Shown piece by piece: positions 1-6,322 of a DNA stretch of 14,212 nt. The stretch's first letter is position 1. Each line of letters begins with the position of its first letter. The stretch covers positions 1 through 14,212 of the forward strand of contig CAMBWM010000033.1 of NCBI GenBank assembly GCA_945871335.1, in the 5' to 3' direction. The position numbers were made by a program, and so were the translations under genes. The DNA comes from Polaromonas sp. YR568. Lineage in GTDB: Bacteria; Pseudomonadota; Gammaproteobacteria; Burkholderiales; Burkholderiaceae. Below the pieces are notes generated by a model, which had not been told where the DNA came from, ran no database searches, and worked only from the letters and a program-made list of their open reading frames with translations.

Positions 1-2
1 TG

Positions 3-938
3 TCAGAAGGCAAGCTCTACGTCGCTAAGTTCAATGCAGATGGCAAAGGCCAGTGGCTTGAGCTCACGATCACGGACCCGCGTATTGCCAACCACACGGC
101 TTACCGCTTTGCCAACCAGGCTGACGTACTCATCAATGCACGTCACGCATCTGATGCGCTGGGCGCCACCCCGATGGACCGCCCTGAGTGGGGTGCAGTC
201 AACTACCAAAATGGCGAGATTTATTTTGCCCTGACCAATAACAATGCCAGCAACCGCACACCTACCAAGGTCAATGCAGCCAACCCACGTGCTTACATGG
301 ACGTGGACGGCAAAAAGGGCGCAGGTAACCCGAACGGTCACATCATCCGTTTCAAGGAAGACGGTCAAAGCGCCACTGCCATGGGTTTTGCGTGGGATAT
401 TTTTGTGTTCGGCGCCGAGGAAGATGCAGGCGCTGCCAATTTGTCCGGCTTGACGGCTAAGAATGCATTTTCTTCGCCTGATGGTTTGTGGTTCAGCAAA
501 GCCACTGGCATTTGCTGGATTCAGACAGACGACGGCGCCATGACCGATGAGTCCAACTGCATGCTGCTGGCAGCTGTGCCCGGCCAGGTGGGCGACGGCG
601 GCAAGGTCACTGTCAACAATGCCATGACCGTCAGCGGTGCTCTAGTCACCGGCAAGCAAGACACCTTCATCGGTGCTGCGCTGGGTGAGGCCCGTCTGCG
701 CCGTTTTCTGGTTTCGCCCAAGGGTGGTGAGGTCACCGGTATCACTGAGACCGAAGATGGCAAGACGCTGTTTGTCAATATTCAGCACCCGGGCGAAGAC
801 ACGCCGGCCTTGGGTAATGCAGCGCAATACAAGCTGCAAAGCACCTGGCCTGGTAATTTGGGTTACGGTCCGGTGGGTCGTCCACGCTCAGCGACCCTTG
901 TGATTACGCGCAATGACGGTGGTCTGATCGGCGTTTAA
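3..938 (+). CDS. phoX: PhoX family alkaline phosphatase (DUF839), C-terminal part, 5' truncated by window edge
   Basis: The open frame enters from the left edge and gives 311 C-terminal residues, about half of a normal PhoX. PhoX enzymes are exported, calcium- and iron-dependent phosphomonoesterases that release phosphate from organic esters; the signal peptide (Tat in this family) would lie outside the window. Recognisable blocks are GATPMDRPEWGAVN near fragment residue 56, NPNGHIIRF, FSSPDGLWF, WIQTDDG and a C-terminal GKTLFVNIQHPGE stretch, all typical of the DUF839 fold. The gene ends in TAA and is followed 17 bp later by a strong hairpin terminator, so it ends its transcription unit. Its position beside plcP/agt, phn and phoBR fits PhoB control, but its own promoter is not visible. 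The family assignment is firm; substrate preference cannot be judged from this half. Confidence 0.9.
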   Translation, partial: SEGKLYVAKFNADGKGQWLELTITDPRIANHTAYRFANQADVLINARHASDALGATPMDRPEWGAVNYQNGEIYFALTNNNASNRTPTKVNAANPRAYMDVDGKKGAGNPNGHIIRFKEDGQSATAMGFAWDIFVFGAEEDAGAANLSGLTAKNAFSSPDGLWFSKATGICWIQTDDGAMTDESNCMLLAAVPGQVGDGGKVTVNNAMTVSGALVTGKQDTFIGAALGEARLRRFLVSPKGGEVTGITETEDGKTLFVNIQHPGEDTPALGNAAQYKLQSTWPGNLGYGPVGRPRSATLVITRNDGGLIGV

Positions 939-955
939 TTAAGTGCCGTGTTAAT

Positions 956-992
956 AAAAAGCCGCTGCTCCGAAAGGTGCAGCGGCTTTTTT
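956..992 (+). terminator. Rho-independent terminator after phoX
   Basis: A perfect inverted repeat pairs 956-968 with 979-991: GCCGCTGC and GCAGCGGC arms extended by A5/T5, with a 10-nt loop holding a CGAAAG-type centre. The right arm runs into a T tract to 992. The A tract on the left makes it potentially active in both directions. It separates phoX from the plcP operon. Confidence 0.92.
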
Positions 993-1002
993 CATGGGCC
1001 GC

Positions 1003-1020
1003 AGGTCATCAACGCGTCAC
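1003..1020 (+). promoter_or_regulatory. Candidate degenerate Pho box upstream of plcP
   Basis: Two TCAC/TCAT-ending half sites, AGGTCAT (1003-1009) and GCGTCAC (1014-1020), sit exactly 11 bp apart with a 4-bp spacer, the geometry of a PhoB box (CTGTCAT-N4-CTGTCAT/C). Each half matches the consensus at only about 5 of 7 positions. It lies between the phoX terminator and the plcP gene. PlcP-agt operons are PhoB-controlled in other bacteria, which favours it, but the match is weak and could be chance. Confidence 0.3.
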
Positions 1021-1035
1021 TGAACAGACTTTTCA

Positions 1036-1041
1036 TTGACA
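1036..1041 (+). promoter_or_regulatory. Possible -35 element of the plcP-agt promoter
   Basis: A perfect TTGACA lies in the only gene-free stretch before plcP. No clear -10 follows at the usual distance; the nearest options are the poor TATTTG at 1057-1062 (15-bp spacing) or TTTGTA at 1058-1063. Such a promoter would start transcription within or next to the inverted repeat at 1064-1089. Confidence 0.3.
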
Positions 1042-1063
1042 TAGCCAATCGTTACTATTTGTA

Positions 1064-1089
1064 CAGGTAAAAATGATGATGTTTACCTG
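1064..1089. repeat. Perfect 8-bp inverted repeat, candidate operator or hairpin
   Basis: CAGGTAAA (1064-1071) and TTTACCTG (1082-1089) are exact reverse complements separated by 10 bp. The centre-to-centre distance of 18 bp is compatible with a dimeric DNA-binding protein on one face of the helix. It lies 62 bp before the plcP start and just downstream of a TTGACA hexamer. As RNA it could also fold, but no T tract follows, so it is not a terminator. I do not recognise the motif. Confidence 0.5.
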
Positions 1090-1128
1090 GTGAATCTCTG
1101 AGAAAAAACTCAACAGAAAGAGCAAGCC

Positions 1129-1167
1129 ATGAATAACTTACAAACATTCCATGCGTACGCAGTTTGA
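1129..1167 (+). CDS. Possible 12-codon upstream ORF overlapping the plcP start
   Basis: ATG at 1129 opens a 12-residue frame (MNNLQTFHAYAV) ending in TGA at 1165-1167, in a different frame from plcP and overlapping its first codons. A purine-rich AGAAAGAG stretch lies upstream, whereas the plcP ATG at 1151 has no visible Shine-Dalgarno sequence. It could couple translation into plcP or be chance. There is no codon-usage support at this length. Confidence 0.2.
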   Translation: MNNLQTFHAYAV

Positions 1168-2014
1168 TGTACTAGGCGACGCCGGCCCACTTGGGGCACC
1201 TGACGGCGACGATGATGAAAAAGGTCAACGTTTTCGCACTATTTTCATTTCTGATATTCACTTGGGAACGCCCGGCTGCCAGGCACTGGCATTACTGGAT
1301 TTTTTGCGAACCCATCCCAGTGACACGCTGTACCTGGTAGGCGATATCGTTGACGGCTGGCAGTTGCGCCGTAGATGGTACTGGCCACAGGCGCACAACG
1401 ACGTGGTCCAAAAGCTTTTGCGTCGCGTTCGCAAAGGTTGCCGCGTGATTTACGTCCCCGGTAACCATGATGAATTTGCTCGTGATTTCATTGGGCATCA
1501 TTTTGGCGGTATCGAAGTGGTGCAAGAGGCTGTGCATGAGACAGCGGATGGTCGCAGCCTGTGGATTATTCATGGCGACTACTTTGATGCGGTGGTGCAG
1601 TGCGCCAAATGGTTGGCTTATCTGGGCGACAACCTGTATGAACTGACCCTGCGCATGAACCGACACCTCAATTCTCTGAGGGGCCGTTTGGGTCTGCCTT
1701 ACTGGTCACTGTCCGCTTTTCTCAAGCAAAAAGTCAAAACAGCGCTGAATTACGTGACTGATTTTGAAGTCGCCGTAGCCAACGAAGCTAAAAAGCGCGG
1801 GCATCACGGCGTTTTGTGCGGCCATATCCATCGTGCTGAAATGCGCATGATCAATGGCGTCTTGTATTGCAATGACGGCGATTGGGTAGAAAGTCGTACT
1901 GCCCTGGTAGAGCACTATGACGGGCGCCTGGAGATTTTGCATTGGGAGCCCTCCCATGAGGTACAAAAAACTTCACAGCCTGCATCGGTCATCTCATCGC
2001 CTGTGGTCTCATGA
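1151..2014 (+). CDS. plcP: PlcP-type metallophosphoesterase (phospholipid-remodelling phospholipase C; LpxH-like family)
   Basis: This 287-residue calcineurin-like phosphoesterase carries the full set of metal motifs: D35-x-H37, GDIVD (D65), GNHD (N105-H106-D107), H141-GD and GHIH (H225, H227). Automated annotation usually calls such proteins UDP-2,3-diacylglucosamine diphosphatase. The internal stretches CQALALLDFL, WPQAHNDVVQKLLR and GDWVES, and above all the overlapping GT4 gene downstream, match the PlcP family of Sinorhizobium and marine bacteria. PlcP cleaves phosphatidylethanolamine and phosphatidylglycerol to diacylglycerol under phosphate starvation. About 28 acidic, poorly structured residues precede the domain. 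ATG 1151 is the only sensible start, since a stop lies in frame at 1130, yet it lacks an obvious ribosome-binding site. PlcP function is inferred from context and family, not proven; a true LpxH role remains possible. Confidence 0.8.
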   Translation: MRTQFDVLGDAGPLGAPDGDDDEKGQRFRTIFISDIHLGTPGCQALALLDFLRTHPSDTLYLVGDIVDGWQLRRRWYWPQAHNDVVQKLLRRVRKGCRVIYVPGNHDEFARDFIGHHFGGIEVVQEAVHETADGRSLWIIHGDYFDAVVQCAKWLAYLGDNLYELTLRMNRHLNSLRGRLGLPYWSLSAFLKQKVKTALNYVTDFEVAVANEAKKRGHHGVLCGHIHRAEMRMINGVLYCNDGDWVESRTALVEHYDGRLEILHWEPSHEVQKTSQPASVISSPVVS

Positions 2015-3051
2015 AAATCGCGTTGGTGACCGATGCATGGCTGCCACAAGTCAACGGGGTGGTGACGACTTTGCTGGAGCTCGTGCGTGACTTGGAGTCG
2101 CGCCAGCATCAAGTCCTGGTGATTCATCCCGGGCAATTCAAGACCAAACCCTGTCCGGGCTATTCGGGCATTGACTTGGCGCAGCGGCCGCGTGAGCTGC
2201 TCAGCCGGCAAATCGATGAGTTTGTGCCTGATGCCATCCATGTGGCTACCGAGGGCCCACTGGGCTGGGCGGCGCGTGGCTACTGCCGGCGAAACAGACT
2301 GCAATTCACCACCGCCTTTCATACCAAGTTTCCTGAAATCTTGAAGTCAGCCATGCACGTTCCTTTGTGGGTAGGCTATGCCTTGTTCAGGCATTTTCAT
2401 AAATATTCAGCCGGCATCATGGTCCCCACCCAAGGTGTTTTAGAGATGCTTCGTGCGCGCGGATTTAAAAATTTGCGAGGCTGGACTCACGGTGTGGACA
2501 CCGATTTGTTCCGCTTTCATGGAAGCGCCAGAATCTATCCACCCTTAAACAAAATTGAGCGGCCCTTGTCACTTTTTGTAGGCCGTGTTTCATACGAAAA
2601 AAACATCAAAGCCTTTCTTGAGATGGATACGCCAGGCACCAAAGTGGTTTGCGGCGTGGGTCCCCTAGAAGAAGCGCTCAAGTTGCGTTACCCGGGTGTT
2701 CGTTGGTTGGGTTTGCTGCCGCGTGATGAGCTTGCCATGATTTACGCCGCAGCCGATGTATTTGTTTTCCCCAGTCGATCGGAAACCTTTGGTTTGGTCA
2801 TGCTAGAGGCCATGGCTTGCGGCACGCCGGTGGCGGCTTACCCGGTGGATGGCCCGCTGGAAGTACTGAATGCACCCGAGGGCACCAAAGGCGGTGTGCT
2901 GCATGAAGACTTAAAGCAAGCATTTACTGATGCGCTCCAGGTTCCGCGCTGGCAAGCGCGTGAGAGAGCCATGGATTTCAGCTGGGAAGCTGCTGGCCGT
3001 TTATTTCAAAACCACTTGGTCAAGGCAAGGCCGTCCAGCTCTTTGTCATAA
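2011..3051 (+). CDS. agt: GT4 family glycosyltransferase, Agt-like (diacylglycerol glycosyltransferase)
   Basis: A 346-residue GT-B fold enzyme. The N-terminal domain opens with IALVTDAWLPQVNGVV, typical of GT4 lipid glycosyltransferases, and has an FHTKFPE segment near residues 103-109. The C-terminal donor-binding domain shows GRVSYEKN (R192, K197) and the E-x7-E motif in SETFGLVMLEAM (E258, E266). The start overlaps the plcP stop by ATGA, so the two are translationally coupled. In Sinorhizobium and marine Rhodobacterales the gene beside plcP encodes Agt, which adds glucose or glucuronic acid to the diacylglycerol released by PlcP, giving phosphate-free membrane lipids. The sugar donor cannot be read from sequence. 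GDP-mannose-dependent mannosyltransferase is the usual automatic label and the main alternative. Confidence 0.8.
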   Translation: MKIALVTDAWLPQVNGVVTTLLELVRDLESRQHQVLVIHPGQFKTKPCPGYSGIDLAQRPRELLSRQIDEFVPDAIHVATEGPLGWAARGYCRRNRLQFTTAFHTKFPEILKSAMHVPLWVGYALFRHFHKYSAGIMVPTQGVLEMLRARGFKNLRGWTHGVDTDLFRFHGSARIYPPLNKIERPLSLFVGRVSYEKNIKAFLEMDTPGTKVVCGVGPLEEALKLRYPGVRWLGLLPRDELAMIYAAADVFVFPSRSETFGLVMLEAMACGTPVAAYPVDGPLEVLNAPEGTKGGVLHEDLKQAFTDALQVPRWQARERAMDFSWEAAGRLFQNHLVKARPSSSLS

Positions 3052-3091
3052 GCCATTTTTTGTTGAATGCTGGCTGATAACGATGGTGAGT

Positions 3092-3658
3092 TCAGACAAC
3101 TGGCCAGCCGGGTAACAAGGCCAATGACTTCATCAGCTCGGCGCCTGCAGTTTCAAGGCTGGAGTCATTGAGCAAGTGGATAACACGAGAACTGGGCTCG
3201 ATGTCAAACGCCACGGAGCGTTGAACCCTTGCCTCAATCGCCTCAGGCGATTCACGCCCGCGTGCCAGCAGACGCGCGCGAAGAATGTCGGCACTGGCGC
3301 TGATGTGCAAGACATTCATGCCTTCAAAATCCCTAAGAACCTGCACCAAGTGAGCCCGTGAGCCATTGACCAAAACCCAGTCTTGTTTTTGCAGCGGCTG
3401 AAGTTCACAGTGACGCACTCCATATTGCCGTCCATTGGCCAGCCAGTGCAGTGCAAATGCATTGGAATCACGCAAGCTATCGAAACTTGCCGCGTCAACA
3501 CTCTCGTGTTGTTCGCCCTCAGCTTGTAAGGGCCGGTCAATTGTGCGTCGCGCGAAGTGAACGGGCGATGCAGCTGGCAGTCGGTTTCTCAGCCACTCAA
3601 GCAGGCTGTCTTTACCTGCACCTGAAGGACCCATCACGTATATCAGGCGCTGGTTCAT
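3092..3658 (-). CDS. phnN: Ribose 1,5-bisphosphate phosphokinase PhnN
   Basis: PhnN phosphorylates ribose 1,5-bisphosphate, the end product of the C-P lyase ribose scaffold, to PRPP with ATP, returning the sugar to nucleotide metabolism. The 188-residue protein has the guanylate-kinase-like P-loop GPSGAGKDS at residues 10-18, followed by RRTIDRP and a central GRQYGVR segment typical of PhnN. Length matches E. coli PhnN (about 185 residues). Its ATG overlaps the stop of the DUF1045 gene by ATGA, making it the third gene of a phnF-DUF1045-phnN operon. It converges with agt across a 40-bp gap in which I see no convincing terminator. Confidence 0.93.
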   Translation of the reverse strand: MNQRLIYVMGPSGAGKDSLLEWLRNRLPAASPVHFARRTIDRPLQAEGEQHESVDAASFDSLRDSNAFALHWLANGRQYGVRHCELQPLQKQDWVLVNGSRAHLVQVLRDFEGMNVLHISASADILRARLLARGRESPEAIEARVQRSVAFDIEPSSRVIHLLNDSSLETAGAELMKSLALLPGWPVV

Positions 3659-4371
3659 GGCGCTAAATAAAAGTGTTCTTGCAGCATGAAGTCAGCGCCA
3701 GGAGAGGGTTCTACAAAAAGCGCCAGAGAATCGAGTCGGCATGGCGGCAGCACGGCGAACCAGTCTTGCGCGGCAGCAAGCAGGCTTTCAATTTGATATT
3801 GGCTGAAATTTTTCAACGAGCCCGTGAGTGAAAAGTGGAGACGGTAATGCTCAAGTACAAAGGGATAACCCCAGCGCAACAGCATGGCATCTTGTTCAGC
3901 TGAAAGCCCTGCTTGCCGGCGCCGCTTCAATTCGCTTTCAGACAGCGTTGCAGCCAGCGACTGAAGTTCAACGACACACCTGGCCGCAACAGTGTTAGCT
4001 TTTTCGGATTCATGTTGCGGCACAAGCGCCAGAAAATCATCTATCTGAACGACTTGCATCGGCGGCATGTGAAATGCCTGAATACTTTTGGCAAAGGTCG
4101 ATAGCGTTGTCGTCAAAAGATTCACGCTTGTGTCTGGCGCCAGCGTGAATGGAGCCTTGAGGGTTGCGTGCCAGCCGTAACGGCGGGGCGCAGCTCTTAC
4201 ACTTTGCCATTCATCTTCGCTGATCCCATTGATCGCAGGCATGGCAAGTACAGCACCGCCGGCAGCACAGCGGCCCAGCCATTGACTGCCGGCCTGCCAC
4301 CAAGCGCTTTGAGGTGGCGGGGCAAAGTAAACCGCGTAGCGGTAGGGCGCTGGCAAGGACTTAGTTGTCAT
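3655..4371 (-). CDS. DUF1045 phosphonate-operon protein, 2H phosphoesterase superfamily
   Basis: This 238-residue protein belongs to the DUF1045 / phosphonate metabolism protein family found beside C-P lyase genes. It shows two H-x-T/S motifs: H68-A-T70 within RYGWHATLKAPF, and H179-F-S181 within YRLHFSLTG, each on a hydrophobic strand. Paired HxT/S motifs define 2H phosphoesterases, which open 2',3'- or 1',2'-cyclic phosphates. C-P lyase produces 5-phosphoribosyl 1,2-cyclic phosphate, normally opened by PhnP, and no phnP is present here, so this protein is a reasonable candidate for that step; this is inference. Its ATG overlaps the end of phnF by 11 bp and its stop overlaps the phnN start, so expression is tightly coupled with both. 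Confidence 0.85.
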   Translation of the reverse strand: MTTKSLPAPYRYAVYFAPPPQSAWWQAGSQWLGRCAAGGAVLAMPAINGISEDEWQSVRAAPRRYGWHATLKAPFTLAPDTSVNLLTTTLSTFAKSIQAFHMPPMQVVQIDDFLALVPQHESEKANTVAARCVVELQSLAATLSESELKRRRQAGLSAEQDAMLLRWGYPFVLEHYRLHFSLTGSLKNFSQYQIESLLAAAQDWFAVLPPCRLDSLALFVEPSPGADFMLQEHFYLAP

Positions 4372-5110
4372 ATCTGACCATTAAATTTACCCGGTCACCG
4401 GCAAACCAGGTTGTTGCAAATTCAATCGGCAAGCCAAGGGTGTCAATGTTGATGCTTGTCACTTCCAGCACGGGCCGGTTGATGGGTTGGCGCAGATGGG
4501 CTGCAATCTCCGCACTTGGAATTTTGGCGATGATTCGACTTTCCTGCCGGGTGTAATCGCTCAGTCCGCAAGTGGCGAAGGCGGCGGTAATGGATCCGGT
4601 TTGCATGATTGTTTCATCGAGCCCTTCAAAGCGGGGCAGCGGGAAAAATCGCTCACTCACATGCAGCACTTGACCCTCTGCTTCGCCCAAAATATTCAGG
4701 TACAAGAGTTTGCTGCGCGCGGGCAATGCCAGCGCCTTAGCTTGTGCGGCGCTGGCTTTCACCATGCTGGCTTGCAGCACTTGCAGTCCGCCGCGCAACC
4801 CTGCTTGGTCCAGGCTTTGACGGTGACGCGTGCGCTTACCCAGTATCAGCTCAACCGCAAAGTCCTCCACATAGGTTCCGCTGCCTTGGGTCACACGCAC
4901 CAGCCCTTGGCTGGCCAGGCTTGCCAGTGATTTTCTGATGGTGTGCCGGTTGACGCCAAATTGTTCTGCCAAGCTGTGCTCTGAGGGCAGGCGTTTTCCT
5001 GGCGGGTAAATGCCACGGCTGATGGCGTCGGATATTTGTGTGGCGATGCGCAACCAAAAACTTTCACGCGCTGGTTGCGCTGGGTCTGCCTGAGAAATCA
5101 GTGTTGTCAT
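4361..5110 (-). CDS. phnF: PhnF, GntR/HutC-family regulator of the phosphonate operon
   Basis: The 249-residue protein has an N-terminal winged helix-turn-helix (about residues 17-84, with LPSEHSLAEQFGVNRHTIRKSL as its core) and a C-terminal UTRA ligand-binding domain (about 95-243), the HutC-subfamily layout. I chose ATG 5110. The longer reading from TTG 5149 lacks a ribosome-binding site and would run into the candidate operator region, while a GTAGG sequence stands just before 5110. It is divergent from phnG and leads phnF-DUF1045-phnN. PhnF is known as a repressor in Mycobacterium smegmatis; the palindrome at 5155-5166 resembles its site, so this protein probably represses both divergent units and itself. 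The ligand is unknown. Confidence 0.9.
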   Translation of the reverse strand: MTTLISQADPAQPARESFWLRIATQISDAISRGIYPPGKRLPSEHSLAEQFGVNRHTIRKSLASLASQGLVRVTQGSGTYVEDFAVELILGKRTRHRQSLDQAGLRGGLQVLQASMVKASAAQAKALALPARSKLLYLNILGEAEGQVLHVSERFFPLPRFEGLDETIMQTGSITAAFATCGLSDYTRQESRIIAKIPSAEIAAHLRQPINRPVLEVTSINIDTLGLPIEFATTWFAGDRVNLMVRYDN

Positions 5111-5143
5111 GAAACCTACATAAGTGATCGTTAAGCTAGCATC

Positions 5144-5160
5144 AGACAATTTATTTGTCT
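5144..5160. repeat. Inverted repeat overlapping the PhnF operator
   Basis: AGACAA (5144-5149) and TTGTCT (5155-5160) are perfect reverse complements with a 5-bp AT spacer. The right arm is also the left half of the palindrome at 5155-5166, so three similar half-sites stand in a row. This could give two overlapping binding positions for a dimeric regulator. Confidence 0.5.
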
Positions 5161-5166
5161 ATACAA
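5155..5166. promoter_or_regulatory. Candidate PhnF operator between phnF and phnG
   Basis: TTGTCTATACAA is symmetrical at TTGT-N-TA-N-ACAA. Its reverse complement TTGTATAGACAA matches 10 of 12 positions of the TGGTATAGACCA site reported for mycobacterial PhnF, and fits the general HutC-type pattern. It is 19 bp before the phnG start and 45 bp before the phnF start, suited to repress both directions. A -10-like TATACA (5160-5165) lies inside it, but no good -35 is visible. No Pho box is evident in this intergenic stretch. Confidence 0.7.
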
Positions 5167-5184
5167 CTTGAGAGTATCACCGAG

Positions 5185-5697
5185 ATGTTTCATTCATTTG
5201 ACAATATTGAACCCGCGCAGCCGATAGCGCGTGCAGACTGGATGGCCCTGTTGTCCCGGGCGCCCTTGGACCTGCTCGAGTCTGCCGTCGGCACACACTG
5301 GCCGGCCAAGCCCAACTGGCTTAGAGCGCCGGAAACGGGGCTGATGATGGTTCAGGGTCGTGCAGGCGCTACGGGGGAGCGTTTTAACCTGGGCGAGGTC
5401 ACCGTCAGCCGTTGCGCTTTGCGTCTTTCCCTGGCTACGCCAGAGGTTGGCGTGGTGGGTGTGGCCTACGCCCTGGGTCGCTCGCACCGACAGGTCAGTC
5501 TGGCCGCCGTAGCCGATGCTTTGCTTCAGGATCCGACGCAAAAGAACTTGCTGGAGCAAACCTTGCTGGCGCCTGTTCGGCTGCATTTGGCGCAGCAGCG
5601 CAGCCAGCGCGAGCAAGCGGCGCAAAGCACCAAAGTTGAGTTTTTCACAGTGGCCCGTGAAGCCGGAGCCCCTGACGAAGATGGAGAAGAGGTATGA
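5185..5697 (+). CDS. phnG: PhnG, C-P lyase core complex subunit
   Basis: PhnG forms the C-P lyase core with PhnH, PhnI and PhnJ. With PhnI, PhnH and PhnL it makes alpha-D-ribose 1-methylphosphonate 5-triphosphate from ATP and methylphosphonate. I place the start at ATG 5185 (170 residues); the alternative TTG at 5155 lies within the candidate operator. A GAGAG purine run at 5170-5174 is the best ribosome-binding site and is rather distant. Diagnostic segments are RADWMALLSRAP near the N-terminus, PETGLMMVQGRAGATG, FNLGEVTVSRC and GVAYALGRSHRQ. The C-terminus has an acidic tail beyond the usual length of about 150 residues. The stop overlaps the phnH start by ATGA. It is the first gene of the plus-strand phn operon. 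Confidence 0.92.
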   Translation: MFHSFDNIEPAQPIARADWMALLSRAPLDLLESAVGTHWPAKPNWLRAPETGLMMVQGRAGATGERFNLGEVTVSRCALRLSLATPEVGVVGVAYALGRSHRQVSLAAVADALLQDPTQKNLLEQTLLAPVRLHLAQQRSQREQAAQSTKVEFFTVAREAGAPDEDGEEV

Positions 5698-6320
5698 GCG
5701 TTCAGGATCTGAGTCAACTGGGCGCTGGCTTTTCACATGAGGGCTTCGGCAGCCAGGCTGTTTTTCGTGTGGCGCTGGACGCTCTTTCGCACCCGGGCCG
5801 TTGCATGCTGGTATTGCATGACGCTCAAACACCGCTGGCCGGCCAGCCTGCAGCGGCTGCCTTGTTGCTGGCTTTGCTAGATTCTGATTGCACGCTCTGG
5901 CTGTCACCTTCTTTGGCCGCCAGTGATGCGGCTTCCTGGCTTCGCTTTCACACCGGATGCCAGCTTGTCGAACAAGCTGATAAAGCCATGTTTATCTGGG
6001 TGGCTGCAGGTGATGAGATGCCGGCGTTGGACAGTTTCTCCCAGGGTAGCGACAACGAGCCGGACCAGTCTGCAACTTGCGTACTGGATGTCGCCCAAAT
6101 GGGCGTGGGTACAGACAGTCAAAAGCATTGGCTGCTGACCGGGCCGGGCATTCAGGATGTCACGCACTTGGCGGTCGATGGGCTGCCTGCCGATTTTCAA
6201 TCGCAGTGGGCTGCCAATCACGCGAGCTTCCCGCGCGGCGTGGACTTGTTCCTCGCAACACAGAACCAGCTTGTCGGTTTGCCGCGCACCACATCGATTC
6301 AATTATCTGGAGGTCTTTAA
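5694..6320 (+). CDS. phnH: PhnH, C-P lyase core complex subunit
   Basis: PhnH is a non-catalytic structural subunit of the PhnGHIJ core, with a fold related to PLP-dependent transferases but without their cofactor site. The 208-residue product has the family N-terminus HEGFGSQAVFRVALDALSHPGR and a C-terminal FPRGVDLFLATQNQLVGLPRT, which matches the conserved PhnH ending. Length is close to E. coli PhnH (194). The ATG overlaps the phnG stop. It is followed within 2 bp by phnI, whose strong Shine-Dalgarno sequence lies inside the end of phnH. Confidence 0.93.
   Translation: MSVQDLSQLGAGFSHEGFGSQAVFRVALDALSHPGRCMLVLHDAQTPLAGQPAAAALLLALLDSDCTLWLSPSLAASDAASWLRFHTGCQLVEQADKAMFIWVAAGDEMPALDSFSQGSDNEPDQSATCVLDVAQMGVGTDSQKHWLLTGPGIQDVTHLAVDGLPADFQSQWAANHASFPRGVDLFLATQNQLVGLPRTTSIQLSGGL
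6309..6314 (+). promoter_or_regulatory. Strong Shine-Dalgarno for phnI, fixing its start
   Basis: GGAGGT lies 8 bp before ATG 6323 and inside the end of phnH. The phnI frame stays open upstream to 6077, but this site and the conserved PhnI N-terminus show that translation starts at 6323. It is the clearest ribosome-binding site in the phnG-phnM run, where most other genes rely on ATGA coupling. Confidence 0.8.
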
Positions 6321-6322
6321 GC

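Noticed and set aside
3051..3091. Possible bidirectional terminator between agt and phnN
   Set aside because: Only a 5-bp AGCCA/TGGCT pairing with a long loop is present and the T run is inside the loop, so it is not a convincing terminator.
5111..5149. Longer PhnF start at TTG 5149
   Set aside because: It has no ribosome-binding site, a rare start codon, and would enter the operator region; ATG 5110 gives a normal GntR N-terminus.
5155..5184. Longer PhnG start at TTG 5155
   Set aside because: The TTG lies inside the candidate PhnF operator and has no upstream ribosome-binding site; ATG 5185 gives a sufficient PhnG length.
5194..5907. 237-codon minus-strand open frame opposite phnG/phnH
   Set aside because: It is antisense to two well-identified genes, its product has no recognisable domain, and long antisense frames are expected in codon-biased GC-rich DNA.
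6077..6322. N-terminal extension of the phnI frame
   Set aside because: It overlaps phnH in another frame; the GGAGGT at 6309-6314 and the conserved MYVAVKGGEN start place translation at 6323.
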